From: Pseudomonas beijingensis
GTDB taxonomy: Bacteria; Pseudomonadota; Gammaproteobacteria; Pseudomonadales; Pseudomonadaceae
Direction of reading: 5' to 3'
Length of the DNA stretch: 64,000 bases
Assembly (NCBI RefSeq): GCF_030687295.1
Contig: NZ_CP117425.1
Coordinates: forward strand, 6,142,001 to 6,206,000
Shown here piece by piece: positions 39,441-49,789 of the stretch. The position numbers and the translations under genes were made by a program. Below the pieces are notes generated by a model. That model was not told the DNA's origin, ran no database searches, and saw only the letters and a list, made by a program, of their open reading frames with translations. Numbering within the stretch: position 1 is the first letter of the stretch; each line of letters begins with the position of its first letter.

Positions 39441-41350
39441 CAGGACAACGCCTCCAGCTCCGCTTGCAGGGTTTCCAGCAGTTCCAGCGCTTGCATCCAA
39501 GCCTCCTCGAGCTCCGCTTCCCGAACCTTCAACCTGGCCTGTTCAGCCAGCAGGTCACGCAACTCATCCTTGCGCGCCGCCTCGTACAGACCACTGTCGC
39601 CCAGGCTGGTTTCGATTTTCTGCAGCTTTTCATGCAGCTTGCCCAGCTCGGCTTCGAGCTTGTCGGCCTCGCGCTTGTGCGGCGCCAGTTGCTGACGCAA
39701 CGCGGCGGCGGCCTGGCGCTGGGCCTTTTTGTCGGTCTTGTCCGGGTTGACCGGCGTGCTGCTGACCGGCGCGTTGCGCTGGCGGTATTCCACCAGCCAA
39801 CGAGCGTAGTCTTCCAGATCGCCGTCGAACTCCTCGACCTTGCCGTCGGCGACCAGGAAGAAATTATCCGTGGTGCTCTTGAGCAAATGCCGATCGTGGG
39901 ACACCACCAACACCGCACCACTGAATTCCTGCAGGGCCATCGTCAGGGCCAGGCGCATTTCCAGGTCCAGGTGGTTGGTCGGTTCGTCGAGCAGCAACAG
40001 GTTCGGCCGGCCCCAGGCGATCAACGCCAGCGCCAGGCGTGCCTTTTCGCCACCGGAGAAATTCAACACTGGCTCGTCGATGCGCGCCCCGCGGAAATCG
40101 AAACCGCCGAGAAAATCGCGCAGGACCTGTTCACGCTCGGTCGGCGCCAATCGTTGCAGATGCAGCAACGGGCTGGCCTTGGAATCCAGGGAGTCGAGTT
40201 GGTGCTGGGCGAAGTAGCCAACGACGGTGTTTTCGCCTCGGGTCAAACGCCCAGCCAATGGCTGGAGTTCGCCAGAGAGGTTTTTGATCAGGGTCGACTT
40301 ACCGGCACCGTTGGGGCCCAGCAGACCGATCCGCGCCCCCGGGGTCAGTTGCAGCTTGACCTTCTCCAGCACGGTCTTGTCGCCGTAGCCCAGGCGCGCG
40401 TCGGACAGGTCGATCAACGGGCTGGAAATCTTGCTCGATTCGCGGAAGACAAAATCGAACGGTGAATCGACGTGGGCCGCCGACAGCTCTTCCATCCGCT
40501 CCAGCGCCTTGATCCGGCTCTGGGCCTGGCGGGCCTTGGTGGCCTGGGCCTTGAAGCGGGCGATGTAGCTTTCCATGTGCGCACGTTGCGCCTGTTGCTT
40601 CTCGTAGGCCTGCTGTTGCTGGGCCAGGCGTTCAGCACGAGCGCGCTCGAAGGCGCTGTAGCCGCCGCGGTACAAGGTGAGCTTGCGCTGGTCGACATGG
40701 GCGACGTGATCCACCACCGCGTCGAGGAAATCGCGGTCGTGGGAAATCAGCAGCAGCGTGCCCGGGTAACTCTTGAGCCAGTCTTCGAGCCAGATAATGG
40801 CGTCGAGGTCCAAGTGGTTGGTCGGCTCATCGAGCAACAGCAGATCCGAAGGGCACATCAGGGCCTGCGCCAGGTTCAGGCGCATCCGCCAGCCACCGGA
40901 GAAGTCCCCGACCTGGCGGTCCATCTGTTTATTGGTAAAGCCCAGGCCGGCGAGCAATTTGCGCGCGCGGGCATCGGCGGTGTAGCCGTCGGCACTGTCG
41001 AGTTCCGCGTGCAGGCGGGCCTGTGCGGCACCGTCGTGGGCCGCTTCGGCCGCCGCCAGGTCGTGTTGCACCTGACGCAGGCGCAGGTCGCCATCGAGCA
41101 CGTAGTCCACCGCCAGGCGCTCGAGGGTGTCGACCTCCTGGCGCATGTGAGCGATACGCCAGTCGGCCGGCAGCAGGCAATCGCCCGAGTCCGGGTGCAG
41201 CTCACCGCGCAGCAAGGCGAACAGGCTCGATTTGCCGGCGCCGTTGGCACCGATGAGGCCGGCTTTGTGGCCGGCGTGCAGGGTCAGCTCGGCGTCTTCT
41301 AGCAGACGTTGCGGGCCACGCTGTAAAGTCAGGTTCTGAAGTCGGATCAT
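39440..41350 (-). CDS. yheS: ABC-F family ATPase (YheS type)
   Basis: A 636-residue soluble ATPase with two ABC domains and no membrane part; ABC-F proteins act on the ribosome. The start MIRLQNLTLQRGPQRLL and length match E. coli YheS (637). Walker A motifs are GANGAGKSS and GPNGAGKST. Signatures FSGGWRMRLNLAQAL and FSGGEKARLALALIAW are followed by LLLLDEPTNHLDLDA-type Walker B stretches. The linker (P-site tRNA interaction motif) lies around residues 240-310. The C-terminal 90 residues are a coiled coil. An upstream in-frame extension lacks family features. Couples to the MscS gene. Confidence 0.95.
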   Translation of the reverse strand: MIRLQNLTLQRGPQRLLEDAELTLHAGHKAGLIGANGAGKSSLFALLRGELHPDSGDCLLPADWRIAHMRQEVDTLERLAVDYVLDGDLRLRQVQHDLAAAEAAHDGAAQARLHAELDSADGYTADARARKLLAGLGFTNKQMDRQVGDFSGGWRMRLNLAQALMCPSDLLLLDEPTNHLDLDAIIWLEDWLKSYPGTLLLISHDRDFLDAVVDHVAHVDQRKLTLYRGGYSAFERARAERLAQQQQAYEKQQAQRAHMESYIARFKAQATKARQAQSRIKALERMEELSAAHVDSPFDFVFRESSKISSPLIDLSDARLGYGDKTVLEKVKLQLTPGARIGLLGPNGAGKSTLIKNLSGELQPLAGRLTRGENTVVGYFAQHQLDSLDSKASPLLHLQRLAPTEREQVLRDFLGGFDFRGARIDEPVLNFSGGEKARLALALIAWGRPNLLLLDEPTNHLDLEMRLALTMALQEFSGAVLVVSHDRHLLKSTTDNFFLVADGKVEEFDGDLEDYARWLVEYRQRNAPVSSTPVNPDKTDKKAQRQAAAALRQQLAPHKREADKLEAELGKLHEKLQKIETSLGDSGLYEAARKDELRDLLAEQARLKVREAELEEAWMQALELLETLQAELEALS

Positions 41351-41400
41351 AATGGCGGCGGAGTCTACCAGCTTCGCTCGCAACTGGCGCGAGTAGCACG

Positions 41401-41865
41401 ATGTCCCCTGACCTGTGGAGCTTTTCCCTCGACCTCTATGCCAAGCCTGGCGTAGAGCCTGCGTGCCTGGCGTCACAAGACGCCGGCGCCAACGTCTGCC
41501 TGCTGCTTTGCGGCCTCTGGCTGGCGCAACGCGGCGTGACCTGCGATGAACACCGTCTGCAGCAGCTTCGACAAGTGGCCGAGCCGTGGGATGCCGAGGT
41601 GGTGCGGCCACTGCGCACGCTTCGCAACCAATGGAAAGCCGGCGCCCTCCAGGACACGGCACTCAATGGCCTGCGCGAACAGGTCAAGCAACTGGAATTG
41701 GCAGCCGAACGGCGATTATTGGAGCGATTGGAAGCGCTGGCCAAGGATTGGCCGGGGGCACAACAGAACGATTCAGCCCAATGGCTGCGGGGGCTGGCGG
41801 CGAATGCCAAACCAGCGAGCCGCGACGCGCTGCATCAGCTGCGCGTCGCGGTGTCCGGCACTTAG
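41401..41865 (+). CDS. TIGR02444 family protein
   Basis: A 154-residue cytosolic, helix-rich protein. The opening DLWSFSLDLYAKPGVEPACLASQD followed by GANVCLLLCGLWLAQRG is typical of the TIGR02444 family; function unknown. It is divergent from yheS by only 50 bp, and its stop overlaps the algP stop by 3 bp, so no terminator fits between them. Confidence 0.88.
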   Translation: MSPDLWSFSLDLYAKPGVEPACLASQDAGANVCLLLCGLWLAQRGVTCDEHRLQQLRQVAEPWDAEVVRPLRTLRNQWKAGALQDTALNGLREQVKQLELAAERRLLERLEALAKDWPGAQQNDSAQWLRGLAANAKPASRDALHQLRVAVSGT

Positions 41866-43040
41866 GAAGCGCTGGTTGGGGTGCTGGTGGTGGTCGGCGC
41901 AACGGCGGCTGGGCTGGTCGCCGTGGCCGGAGTGCTGGCGGTTGGCGCAGGTGTCGCGGTCGGAGCCGGTGTCGCTGGCTTGGCGGCTGGCGCAGTCGCA
42001 GGTTTTGCAGCGGCTGGTTTTTTCACGGCCGGTTTCGCGGCGGGCTTGGCGACCGGTTTAGCAGCAGCTGGCTTCGCGGCGGCTGGCTTGGCAGCCGTTG
42101 GCTTCGCGGCAGCAGGTTTGACAGCGGCCGGTTTGGCAGCGGGTTTAGCCGCCACTTTGGCAGGCGCTTTGGCAGCGACGGGTTTGGCAGCGGTTTTCGC
42201 AGCAGGCTTGGCCGCAGCCGGTTTGGTTGCCGCAGGCTTGGCCGCTGGCTTGGCGGCAGCAGGTTTGGCAGTGGATTTCACCGCCGCTTTGGCAGCCGGT
42301 TTAGCGGCTGCGGTTTTCGGCGTGGCAAGTTTTGCGGCGGCGGTTTTGGCGGCAGCTTTTGTTGCCGGTTTAGCGGCTGGTTTAGCAGCGGCTTTTACAG
42401 CGGGCTTGGCAGCAGCAGGTTTAGCGGCCGCCGTTTTTGCGGCTGGCTTGGCAGCAGCCTTGGCCGCTGGTTTTTTGGCCGCCGTTTTTGCAGCGCTGGC
42501 AGCGACGGGTTTGGCAGCCGGCTTGGTGGCGGCTTTGGCCGGTGCTTTGGCGGCAGGCTTGGCAGCGACTTTGGCCGGTGCTTTTGCCACGGCGGGTTTA
42601 GCCGCCGGCTTCTTGGCCGATACAGCGGCAGGTTTGGCGGCACGAAGCGACAGCGCCTTGCCCGCGGCTTCTTGCACGCGACCGACACCCTGGGCCAATT
42701 TCAGGCTTTCCTGGGCATCACGCTTGAGTTGCAGAATGTAGGCGCGGGTTTCGGACTGACGATCCTTCAAGGCATCGAGCAGGTCTTCGAGTTCTTTCAC
42801 GACATCTTTGGCCTTGGCTTGTGCCTTGGCCTTGCCAGCGGTGGCTGCGTCTTGCAATTTGGTGCGCGATTTGTGCAGTTTTTCCTGCGCTTTGCCGCGT
42901 TGCTTTTCCAGTTTGGCGAGCAGTTTTTCAGCATCAGCCAGGGCTTGGGAGCAGGCATTTTCCAGATGTTCGAGCAGGCTGCCCGAGAGTTGTTGGAGCA
43001 AGTGCAACGGAGTGTTTACAGGCTTCTTGGTGGCCGACAT
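41862..43040 (-). CDS. algP: Histone H1-like alginate regulatory protein AlgP
   Basis: A 392-residue DNA-binding protein. Residues about 1-130 are a charged helical domain (starts KKPVNTPLHLLQQLSGSLLEHLENAC). Residues about 135-360 are many irregular repeats of the AAKPA/KPAAKPA type, like histone H1 tails. The final 30 residues are Pro/Ala/Thr-rich. In P. aeruginosa AlgP activates algD and its KPAA repeat tract varies by recombination. Gene order algP-FKBP-algQ-dsbB matches PAO1. Repeat number in assemblies should be treated with caution. AGGAGG-like sequence precedes the ATG at 43040. Confidence 0.95.
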   Translation of the reverse strand: MSATKKPVNTPLHLLQQLSGSLLEHLENACSQALADAEKLLAKLEKQRGKAQEKLHKSRTKLQDAATAGKAKAQAKAKDVVKELEDLLDALKDRQSETRAYILQLKRDAQESLKLAQGVGRVQEAAGKALSLRAAKPAAVSAKKPAAKPAVAKAPAKVAAKPAAKAPAKAATKPAAKPVAASAAKTAAKKPAAKAAAKPAAKTAAAKPAAAKPAVKAAAKPAAKPATKAAAKTAAAKLATPKTAAAKPAAKAAVKSTAKPAAAKPAAKPAATKPAAAKPAAKTAAKPVAAKAPAKVAAKPAAKPAAVKPAAAKPTAAKPAAAKPAAAKPVAKPAAKPAVKKPAAAKPATAPAAKPATPAPTATPAPTASTPATATSPAAVAPTTTSTPTSAS

Positions 43041-43231
43041 GGTTTACCTCCTGACTGACGTGAGTGCGGCTCATACTAGACCTCTGCTTCAACCGCCGCT
43101 AGGGCATGTTGACACTACATAAGACGTTGCGTTGCAAGGGACGAAAAATCTTCTGCGCCAGTGTCTTGGCAATCCACCTCTACAGATATCGGCACTGGCA
43201 TAATTCCTCGATTCGAGGCCGGAGAGCACAC

Positions 43232-43897
43232 ATGTCGCGTCACCTGTTTTTATTCCTGTGCATGGCTTGCGCCACGGCCCAGGCCGTTGAAAAAACCAAC
43301 GCAAATGATGCCCACGATTTGGCTTACAGCCTGGGCGCCAGCCTCGGCGAACGCCTGCGCCAGGACGTGCCGGACCTGCAGATCAAAGCCTTGGTCGAAG
43401 GCTTGCAACAGGCCTACCTGGGCAAACCGCTGGCCCTGAAAGATGAACGCATCGAACAGATCCTGGCCGAGCACCAAGCGCAACTGAACGCGCCATCGGC
43501 AACGCCGCAGATCGACACCGCGTTGAAAACCGAGCAGAAATTTCTCACCGAAGAAAAAAGCCGGCCCGGGGTTCAGCAACTTGCAGACGGCATTCTGCTG
43601 ACTGAAATCAAACCAGGCCATGGTGCGAAGGCCGGCCCTCACGGCAAGGTCCAGGTGCTGTACACCGGTCGACTGCCGGACGGCACCGTGTTCGATTCCA
43701 ACCGCCAGGCACAGTGGTTCAATCTCGACAGCGTGATTGACGGTTGGCGCAGTGCATTGCCGCAAATGCCGGTCGGCGCGAAATGGCGACTGGTGATTCC
43801 CTCGTCCCTGGCCTATGGCGCCGAAGGGGCCGGGGATGTGATCCCGCCGTACACGCCATTGGTGTTTGAGATCGAGTTGCTGGGCGCGACAACCTGA
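43232..43897 (+). CDS. FKBP-type peptidyl-prolyl cis-trans isomerase
   Basis: A 221-residue periplasmic isomerase. Signal peptide MSRHLFLFLCMACATAQA; dimerisation-type N-domain (about 25-110; HDLAYSLGASLGERLRQDVPDL); FKBP domain (about 120-218) with VQVLYTGRLPDGTVFDSN, GWRSALPQMPVGAKWRLVIPSSLAYG and VIPPYTPLVFEIELL. These keep the catalytic aromatic residues. GGAGAG precedes the ATG. It is the syntenic equivalent of PA5254, between algP and algQ. Confidence 0.93.
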   Translation: MSRHLFLFLCMACATAQAVEKTNANDAHDLAYSLGASLGERLRQDVPDLQIKALVEGLQQAYLGKPLALKDERIEQILAEHQAQLNAPSATPQIDTALKTEQKFLTEEKSRPGVQQLADGILLTEIKPGHGAKAGPHGKVQVLYTGRLPDGTVFDSNRQAQWFNLDSVIDGWRSALPQMPVGAKWRLVIPSSLAYGAEGAGDVIPPYTPLVFEIELLGATT

Positions 43898-43907
43898 GGC
43901 TGGCCCA

Positions 43908-43942
43908 ATAAAAAACGGTGCGCAATGCGCACCGTTTTTTCA
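43908..43942. terminator. Bidirectional terminator between FKBP gene and algQ
   Basis: AAAAAACGGTGCGC pairs with GCGCACCGTTTTTT around a 2-3 nt loop; A- and T-runs on both flanks serve the two convergent genes. Confidence 0.93.
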
Positions 43943-43955
43943 GGACCGCGAACCC

Positions 43956-44414
43956 TCAAGCCTGGACGGTATCTTCTTCCTTGTGAGCGGTGTGCAGCAC
44001 TTCGATCAGACAATCTTCCAATTCGAAACGCTCGTGCAACAAACCGCCCAGCTCCTTGAATTTTTCCGCCACACACTTGCCTTCATCGCACAGGTCGTTG
44101 AACGCCAGCAGCTTCTCGGTGATGACATCGATGCGCGGGTAGATCGTCTCGGCCAGTTCCAGGCCGCGCTTGTCGTTGAAGGCCTTGGCCTCGCCCGTCA
44201 GTTGTTCATAGATCTCGAAATGACCGGCAGACACATAGTCGACCAGCACGCCGCAGAATTCCTGCAAGGGTTTGCGGCTTTCGCTCAGGGCTTCAGGCCT
44301 GGCACCGAGCGCATCGTAGGCCCGAACCAGTTCGTGACGCTCCTGCAGCCAGCGGTCGATCAGCTGATGCACCCCACCCCAGCGTTCCTGAGCATTCTGA
44401 CAACTTTCGAGCAT
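43956..44414 (-). CDS. algQ: Anti-sigma-70 factor AlgQ (Rsd family)
   Basis: A 152-residue regulator that binds sigma-70 and shifts RNA polymerase to alternative sigma factors; in P. aeruginosa it affects alginate and siderophore genes. Family sequence begins [36 protein letters not shown] and [20 protein letters not shown] follow. Length equals that of PAO1 AlgQ within a few residues. A bidirectional terminator follows. The upstream gap to dsbB (174 bp) should hold its promoter. Confidence 0.95.
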   Translation of the reverse strand: MLESCQNAQERWGGVHQLIDRWLQERHELVRAYDALGARPEALSESRKPLQEFCGVLVDYVSAGHFEIYEQLTGEAKAFNDKRGLELAETIYPRIDVITEKLLAFNDLCDEGKCVAEKFKELGGLLHERFELEDCLIEVLHTAHKEEDTVQA

Positions 44415-44588
44415 GGTGATTTCTTCCCTTGTGAGTCATGCCACTCGCAGCCTGTGCACGTCTGATGATCAGGGACAAGCCAGACACAACATGATCGAGC
44501 GACACAATTCCAATGACACGTGCGGGCCAGATTATGCCCGCACGACAATGGCTTCAAGGTACGCAGGAGATAAAGTTCATACAAGTGT

Positions 44589-45131
44589 TTAATCCAGGGC
44601 CCGGACCAACTGCGACGTCTCGCCGCTGAGCGGTTGTACCAGAGCACTCCAGACAAGGCGCAGCAGCAGATAGGTCATCGCACTGGACACCGCGAGAAAA
44701 AACAGCAGGCTCCACTCGGGGATGCTCAGGTCGAGCAACGTCCAGGTGATATTCGCGCAGTCGACGGTACCGTCGAGGACACGCTGCAGCGCACACCACC
44801 AGGAACCCGTCGGGTTGAGCTGCATCGAGCAATCGGACAACGGCTCGAACGAATGACCTTGCATCAAGACCTGACGCCAGGCCAGGACCATTCCTCCCGT
44901 CGCAGAAACCAACCCTGCCGCCCCATAGAAAAAGCTGCCCCTTTGACCTGGACCGTGTACGCACGCCACAAGGCTGTTCGCCAGGAACAGCATCAGACAC
45001 AACCGCTGCAAGACACACAGGCTGCAAGGCGTCAGGCCAACCGAATATTCCAGATACGTGCTGATGCCCAAAGCCAGGGCGGCGGCGATGGAAGCCATGA
45101 GAAACAAGAAGCGTGAGCTGGCCAAAGACAT
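44589..45131 (-). CDS. dsbB: Disulfide bond formation protein B
   Basis: A 180-residue inner-membrane oxidoreductase passing electrons from DsbA to quinone. Four membrane segments. The first periplasmic loop has the CSLC redox pair (residues 36-39), and the second has Cys in LSDCSMQLN, WWCALQ and VDCANITW, giving the second pair and one extra. In PAO1 the gene at this position is the DsbB paralogue dsbH. The start is the ATG at 45131. Confidence 0.93.
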   Translation of the reverse strand: MSLASSRFLFLMASIAAALALGISTYLEYSVGLTPCSLCVLQRLCLMLFLANSLVACVHGPGQRGSFFYGAAGLVSATGGMVLAWRQVLMQGHSFEPLSDCSMQLNPTGSWWCALQRVLDGTVDCANITWTLLDLSIPEWSLLFFLAVSSAMTYLLLRLVWSALVQPLSGETSQLVRALD

Positions 45132-45375
45132 GGCGATTCCGTAACAGAAGAGACAAGCAGTTACGGTAGAGGAAAGCCCTCGGGCCTTTCAAGGCAGCCC
45201 CGCGCAGACACTTCACCAAGGGTGTAGGGAATTCCCGACAAGCCGAGGAGGATTCGGCGCGGTCGGTTGTAGGACTTTGCCGAAGGTATGACCAAAGCCC
45301 CCAAAACCGGGGCGGTATTCGCACCCCTTATTCAAGGTTTCCACCAACCCGTGGAGAGGGAGCCTGGGGGGACGT
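45132..45375. other. Upstream region of dsbB
   Basis: A gene-free stretch before the repeat cluster; nothing recognisable apart from plausible promoter space for dsbB. Confidence 0.4.
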
Positions 45376-45511
45376 CATCGCGAGCAAGCTCGCTCCCACA
45401 GGGGGTTGGCGGTTGCCAGGGATCAAATGTGGGAGCGAGCTTGCTCGCGATGGCGATCTTCAATTCACCACAGGCCTCTCAGCCGAGCGGGAGCAAGCTC
45501 CCTCGCCACAA
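45376..45511. repeat. Palindromic repeats of both families between hemY and dsbB
   Basis: ATCGCGAGCAAGCTCGCTCC (45376-45402) and its inverse (about 45426-45452) form a pair. A GGGAGCAAGCTCCCTCGCCACA fragment of the other family follows at 45489-45510. Confidence 0.8.
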
Positions 45512-45548
45512 TGATTCATGCCACTTTCAAGAATGGGTCATGCCCCTC

Positions 45549-46800
45549 TCACGTCGACAAGACCTGGGCCGGAACCGGCAGCGGCGCGGCGAGCAGCCGC
45601 TCATCCAACAGCCCCAACCCCTCCTGGAACAACTGGTTGCTGCGCTCGGCATCTCCCAGTTGCGCCAGCAGGCGCGCCAGTTCGGCGCAGGCTTCGGGAT
45701 TGCGCTGGACCCGCAAGCTGCTTTCCAGATAATCCCGCGCCTTGCCCCACAAGCTGTTCTGCAGGCATAGGCGCCCCAGGGTCAGCAGCAGGCTCGGATC
45801 GGCCGGGTGGTCCTTGAGCCAGCCTTCGGCCGCTTGCAACTGGCGGATCGGATCATTGCCGCGAACCAACCCATACAGCCGCGCCAGGTGACTGTCATAG
45901 TGACGCTTGAGTGCGCCGCGCAGCACCTCTTCGGCCTCGACCTGAGCGCCCAACTGGCGCAGTTGCTCGGCATAGGCCAGCACCAGCGCCGGCTCCTGGC
46001 GTTGCGCGGAGGTCAGTTGCTGCCAGGCGCGATTGAGCGACTGCAAGCCGACGCTGCCATCCTCTTCACGGTGGGCCGCCAGGGTCAGGTTTTCACCCCA
46101 GGCACGCCGCTCCAGTTCAGCCAACTCGGCCGGCGGCAGGACTTTATCCTTGCGCAACTCCGGCAACAGCCGGATCACCGCCGACCAATCGCCGCGCTGC
46201 TGGTGCAGCCGTTGCAATTGACGCAGCACCTGGACGTTATGAGGATGGCGCTCATGCATGGCCTGCAGCGTGCTCAATGCGCCGTCCGTGTCGCCTCGGT
46301 CCGTCTGCAGTTGAGCGTGCGTCAGGGCAATGGCCAGTTCCGCCTGGGGCTGACGCTCCAGGGCGCGCTCCAGCAAACTGTCGCTCTGTTCGTAAAGCCC
46401 TTGTTCGTTGGCCGCACGGGCGGCACCCAGGTAATAGAGCAGCGGCTGGCGCGCGGCTTCGGCGGCACGATGCAGATGGCGCTGGGCACTGGCCCAGCGA
46501 CCTTCGGCCAGGTCCAACTGGCCATGCTCGATCGCCACTTGCACCCGACGACTGCGGTTGCGCCGCGACCACGGATTGACCACGCCGCTGGACGTGGTCA
46601 CCAACCCGATCAGCGCCCGCAGGCCTCGCCACACCCGACAGCCAAAGCACCGCCACCAGGGCCAGGGTGACCCACAGGCCAGCTTCATAACGGAAGTTCT
46701 TGTACGCCACCAGCACGTAACCCGAATGCTCGGCAATCGCCACGCCCAGCAAACCGGCGGCGGCGATGACCACGAACAGAATCACGTAGAGACGCTTCAT
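45549..46800 (-). pseudogene. hemY: HemY haem-biosynthesis-associated membrane protein, +1 frameshift
   Basis: The true N-terminus [20 protein letters not shown] (ATG at 46800, overlapping the hemDX stop by ATGA) and two membrane segments through ALVAVLWL are in one frame. The rest, from VWRGLRALIGLVTTSSGV through a tetratricopeptide-rich C-terminal half, is in another. Removing one base from the GGG run at 46634-46636 (coding strand TCGGGTG) restores about 416 residues. HemY family members are inner-membrane proteins with periplasmic or cytosolic TPRs, co-transcribed with haem genes; the exact role is unclear. As written the product would stop after about 55 meaningful residues. Confidence 0.88.
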
Positions 46801-48713
46801 GGCGTGGCCTCCTGCGCGCCTGGCGCGGGCAGCGGCTTGACCGATTCCTGGGTATTGAGATTGCGGCGCTCAAGGTAGGCCTGGACGCTGCTCAGCGTGC
46901 CCGTCAGGTCCGGGGTGACCACCGTCACCGGTTGCTTGGACAACTCACCCACGCGTTCGAGCATGATTTTGCTTTGCGGATTGTCCTGGTTGAAGTTGTT
47001 CTTCAACACGTCCCGCGCCTCGGTCAGCGCCTGGGTGTAGACCGGTGCCTGACCATTGAGGGCGGCCCATTGCGCCTGCTCCAACGCCAGGCTGAGGGCC
47101 AGGCGCACTTGCACGAGGCTTTGCCCGGCCAGCAGCGGACGGACGTTCTCGTCGGCGTTGAAGTCGATGCGGATATAGCGCGAGATCTGGTCCCACCACT
47201 GTGCCCACCGGCTGGCACCATCGCCATCGGCGGTCAGGCCCAGCAACGATTCACCGCGGTCCTTGTACTCGGGCGCCAATTCGGTCAGTTGCAGCACCTG
47301 GTCACGCAGGGCGCCCAGTTGCAGGAACAGCCCGGTGCGATCCGGCTGTTCGGTGCTGCGCAGCGCAGCGAGGGTCTTGGCCAGTTGCTCGCGGGCGGCG
47401 AACGAACCGGGGTCGTTCTGCTCGCGCAGGATTTCGTCAGCACCCTGGACCAGCGCCTGAGCACTGGTGATGTCTTGCAGGGCGGAAAGACGCAGGCTGG
47501 CCAGGCGCAACAGATGCTCGGCCTCCGCCAGGCGCCAGTCCTTGCGGCTGGCACCCAGCACGGTTTCCAGGCGCTGGTTCAAGTGCTGCTGATCACCTTG
47601 CAACTGGGCCACCTGGCGGCGCCGCTCCTCCAGCTCTTCGGCCGGAGGCAATTGCGCCAGGCGCTCGCTCAGGCGTTGCTCGTTGAGCTTGAGGGTCTGA
47701 GCCTGGTCGCTCAGCGCCTGGACCTGGGCGGATTGTTGCTGGTTATTGGTTTGCAGGTGACGGACCTGCCACACGCCCCAACCGCCTACGGCGACCCCGG
47801 CGGCGCCGAGCAGCAAGGCAACAATGGCCAACCCGTTGCCGCGACGCGGCGCCACTGGGGGCGGGGTTTCAACCGGCGCATCGATCGCTGGCTGGTCTAG
47901 ATCTTCTTTTGGCAAGGCTGTTTCGCTCACGTATCCATCCTTTGCATTAGAAAACGGCACGGAGTGTTCCCGTAACGCCGCCAGCAAAGCCGCGGCATTG
48001 GCGCCACGGCAATCCACAACTGTTCGGGCCCCGGCGGCACGCGCCATCTCGGCAACCCTTGGGCTTGGAACAAACAACGGTAACCGCGCCAGGGCCGGCC
48101 ACGCATCGCCGGCCAGCCGCTGCAGATGCTCAAAGCCCTGCCCACTGCTGACCACCAGTGCGTTCAAGCGTTCCGCTTCGACTATCGCCGGCAACGCCCC
48201 TTCGCCATAACTGGGCAAGTGGCGGCGGTACAACTCCAGGTAATCGACACTAGCACCTTGCTCGCGCAAACGCTCTGCCAGCAAGCCACGCCCACCTTCG
48301 CCCCGCACGATCAAGACCTTGGGGTCGGGCCGCGAAACAGCCTGGCGCAAGACCAAGTGCTCCAGCAAGGCTTCGCTGTCATCGCCGTTATCAGGATAAA
48401 ACACCGTGAGGCCGGCATCGGCAAGGATCTGCCCGGTGGCCGCGCCCACGCTGAACCACGGTTGGTCTGGAGGCTGGGGCCAGTATTGGCGCAGCAGCTC
48501 GACGCACAGGCGTGCGGCAGGTTTGCTGACCACAATCACCGCAGCGTATTGGTCCAGTGCCTGGAAGGTCGCCCGTCCGGCATCGGACAGCGGGACCGGC
48601 TCGATCTCCAGCAACGGCAGGCTGCTGCTGTAGACCCCCGCTTCGGCCAAGGCAGCCGCCAGCGCCGACGACTCGTCCGCCGGCCGGGTGAGCAACAGCC
48701 GCCAACCCGTCAC
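46797..48713 (-). CDS. hemDX: Fused uroporphyrinogen-III synthase HemD / membrane protein HemX
   Basis: A 638-residue reading frame. Residues 1 to about 255 are HemD ([45 protein letters not shown]), which cyclises hydroxymethylbilane. Residues about 262-638 are Hem[12 protein letters not shown], one membrane anchor ([21 protein letters not shown]), a coiled coil and a helical periplasmic domain. In many pseudomonads HemD and HemX are separate; a fused form is also named in databases. At the joint GAT-GGA-TAC-GTG-AGC, the GTG at 47930 keeps an AAGGATGG ribosome site, so HemX may also be made alone. It overlaps hemC and hemY by 4 bp each. Confidence 0.9.
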   Translation of the reverse strand: MTGWRLLLTRPADESSALAAALAEAGVYSSSLPLLEIEPVPLSDAGRATFQALDQYAAVIVVSKPAARLCVELLRQYWPQPPDQPWFSVGAATGQILADAGLTVFYPDNGDDSEALLEHLVLRQAVSRPDPKVLIVRGEGGRGLLAERLREQGASVDYLELYRRHLPSYGEGALPAIVEAERLNALVVSSGQGFEHLQRLAGDAWPALARLPLFVPSPRVAEMARAAGARTVVDCRGANAAALLAALREHSVPFSNAKDGYVSETALPKEDLDQPAIDAPVETPPPVAPRRGNGLAIVALLLGAAGVAVGGWGVWQVRHLQTNNQQQSAQVQALSDQAQTLKLNEQRLSERLAQLPPAEELEERRRQVAQLQGDQQHLNQRLETVLGASRKDWRLAEAEHLLRLASLRLSALQDITSAQALVQGADEILREQNDPGSFAAREQLAKTLAALRSTEQPDRTGLFLQLGALRDQVLQLTELAPEYKDRGESLLGLTADGDGASRWAQWWDQISRYIRIDFNADENVRPLLAGQSLVQVRLALSLALEQAQWAALNGQAPVYTQALTEARDVLKNNFNQDNPQSKIMLERVGELSKQPVTVVTPDLTGTLSSVQAYLERRNLNTQESVKPLPAPGAQEATP

Positions 48714-49651
48714 GCGTGGCCGGCCTCGCCGTAGACCGCCTTGAGAATGTCGGCGGCGCCCTGGCTCAGCAGATCTTCAGCCACCCGCACGCCCAACGCT
48801 TCGGCATCCTGGCGCGGTGCCCGGGCTTCGGCGCTGAGCAGCCGGCCACCGTTGGGATCCCCCACCAGGCCACGCAACCAGACCTGTTCGCCTTCCAGCA
48901 CGGCGTAACAGGCGATTGGCACTTGGCAGCCGCCATTGAGGTGTTTGTTCAGCGCGCGTTCGGCGAATACTCGCGTGGCGGTGTCGGCATGGTGCAGCGG
49001 CGCCAGCAGGGCATGGATGTCGCTGTCGGCGCTGCGGCACTCGATACCCACCGCCCCTTGCCCACCGGCCGGCAGGCTGTCGTCGACGCTGATGGCCGAG
49101 GTGATGCGGTCTTCGAAGCCCAGGCGGATCAGGCCGGCGGCGGCGAGGATGATGGCGTCGTACTCGCCGGCATCGAGCTTGGCCAGGCGCGTGTTGACGT
49201 TGCCGCGCAGGAAACGGATTTGCAGGTCCGGACGACGTGTCAGCAATTGGGCCTGGCGACGCAGGCTGGACGTGCCGACCACGCTCCCGGCAGGCAGCGC
49301 CTCGAGGCTGGAAAACGTGTTGGAGACGAACGCATCGCGGGGGTCTTCCCGCTCGCAGATGCAAAACAGGCCCAGTCCTTCGGGAAAGTCCATGGGCACG
49401 TCTTTCATCGAATGCACGGCGATGTCGGCTTCGTTGTCCAGCAGCGCGGTTTCCAGCTCCTTGACGAACAGGCCCTTGCCGCCGATTTTCGACAGCGGCG
49501 AATCCAGCAGCTTGTCACCGCGACTGACCATGGGCACCAGGGTCACGATCAGGCCGGGATGGGCCGCTTCCAGGCGGGCTTTGACGTATTCGGCCTGCCA
49601 GAGGGCCAAGGCACTTTTACGGGTGGCGATGCGGATCTCGCGAGGGGACAT
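48710..49651 (-). CDS. hemC: Hydroxymethylbilane synthase (porphobilinogen deaminase)
   Basis: A 313-residue cytosolic enzyme building the linear tetrapyrrole from four porphobilinogens. It opens [21 protein letters not shown]. Catalytic region [20 protein letters not shown], Arg-rich [14 protein letters not shown], and the dipyrromethane-binding cysteine in [15 protein letters not shown] are complete. It overlaps hemDX by ATGA and starts the hemC-hemDX-hemY operon, 138 bp downstream of algR, as in P. aeruginosa. Confidence 0.97.
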   Translation of the reverse strand: MSPREIRIATRKSALALWQAEYVKARLEAAHPGLIVTLVPMVSRGDKLLDSPLSKIGGKGLFVKELETALLDNEADIAVHSMKDVPMDFPEGLGLFCICEREDPRDAFVSNTFSSLEALPAGSVVGTSSLRRQAQLLTRRPDLQIRFLRGNVNTRLAKLDAGEYDAIILAAAGLIRLGFEDRITSAISVDDSLPAGGQGAVGIECRSADSDIHALLAPLHHADTATRVFAERALNKHLNGGCQVPIACYAVLEGEQVWLRGLVGDPNGGRLLSAEARAPRQDAEALGVRVAEDLLSQGAADILKAVYGEAGHA

Positions 49652-49789
49652 GGATCAATCCGTACTTAAAAGATACGGCAGATAATAACAGCTCAGTCAA
49701 AACCGCTTTGATTTGAATCACGACCCCAAGGCCTCCCTGGCCGCCAGATCCCGGAAATGAAACGCGCTGGACGCCTTGGACCGCCTGGC

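Noticed and set aside
41586..43058. Long Gly/Phe/Ser/Arg-rich frame opposite algP
   Set aside because: A by-product of the algP repeats read on the other strand; its own repeats have no independent start site or motif.
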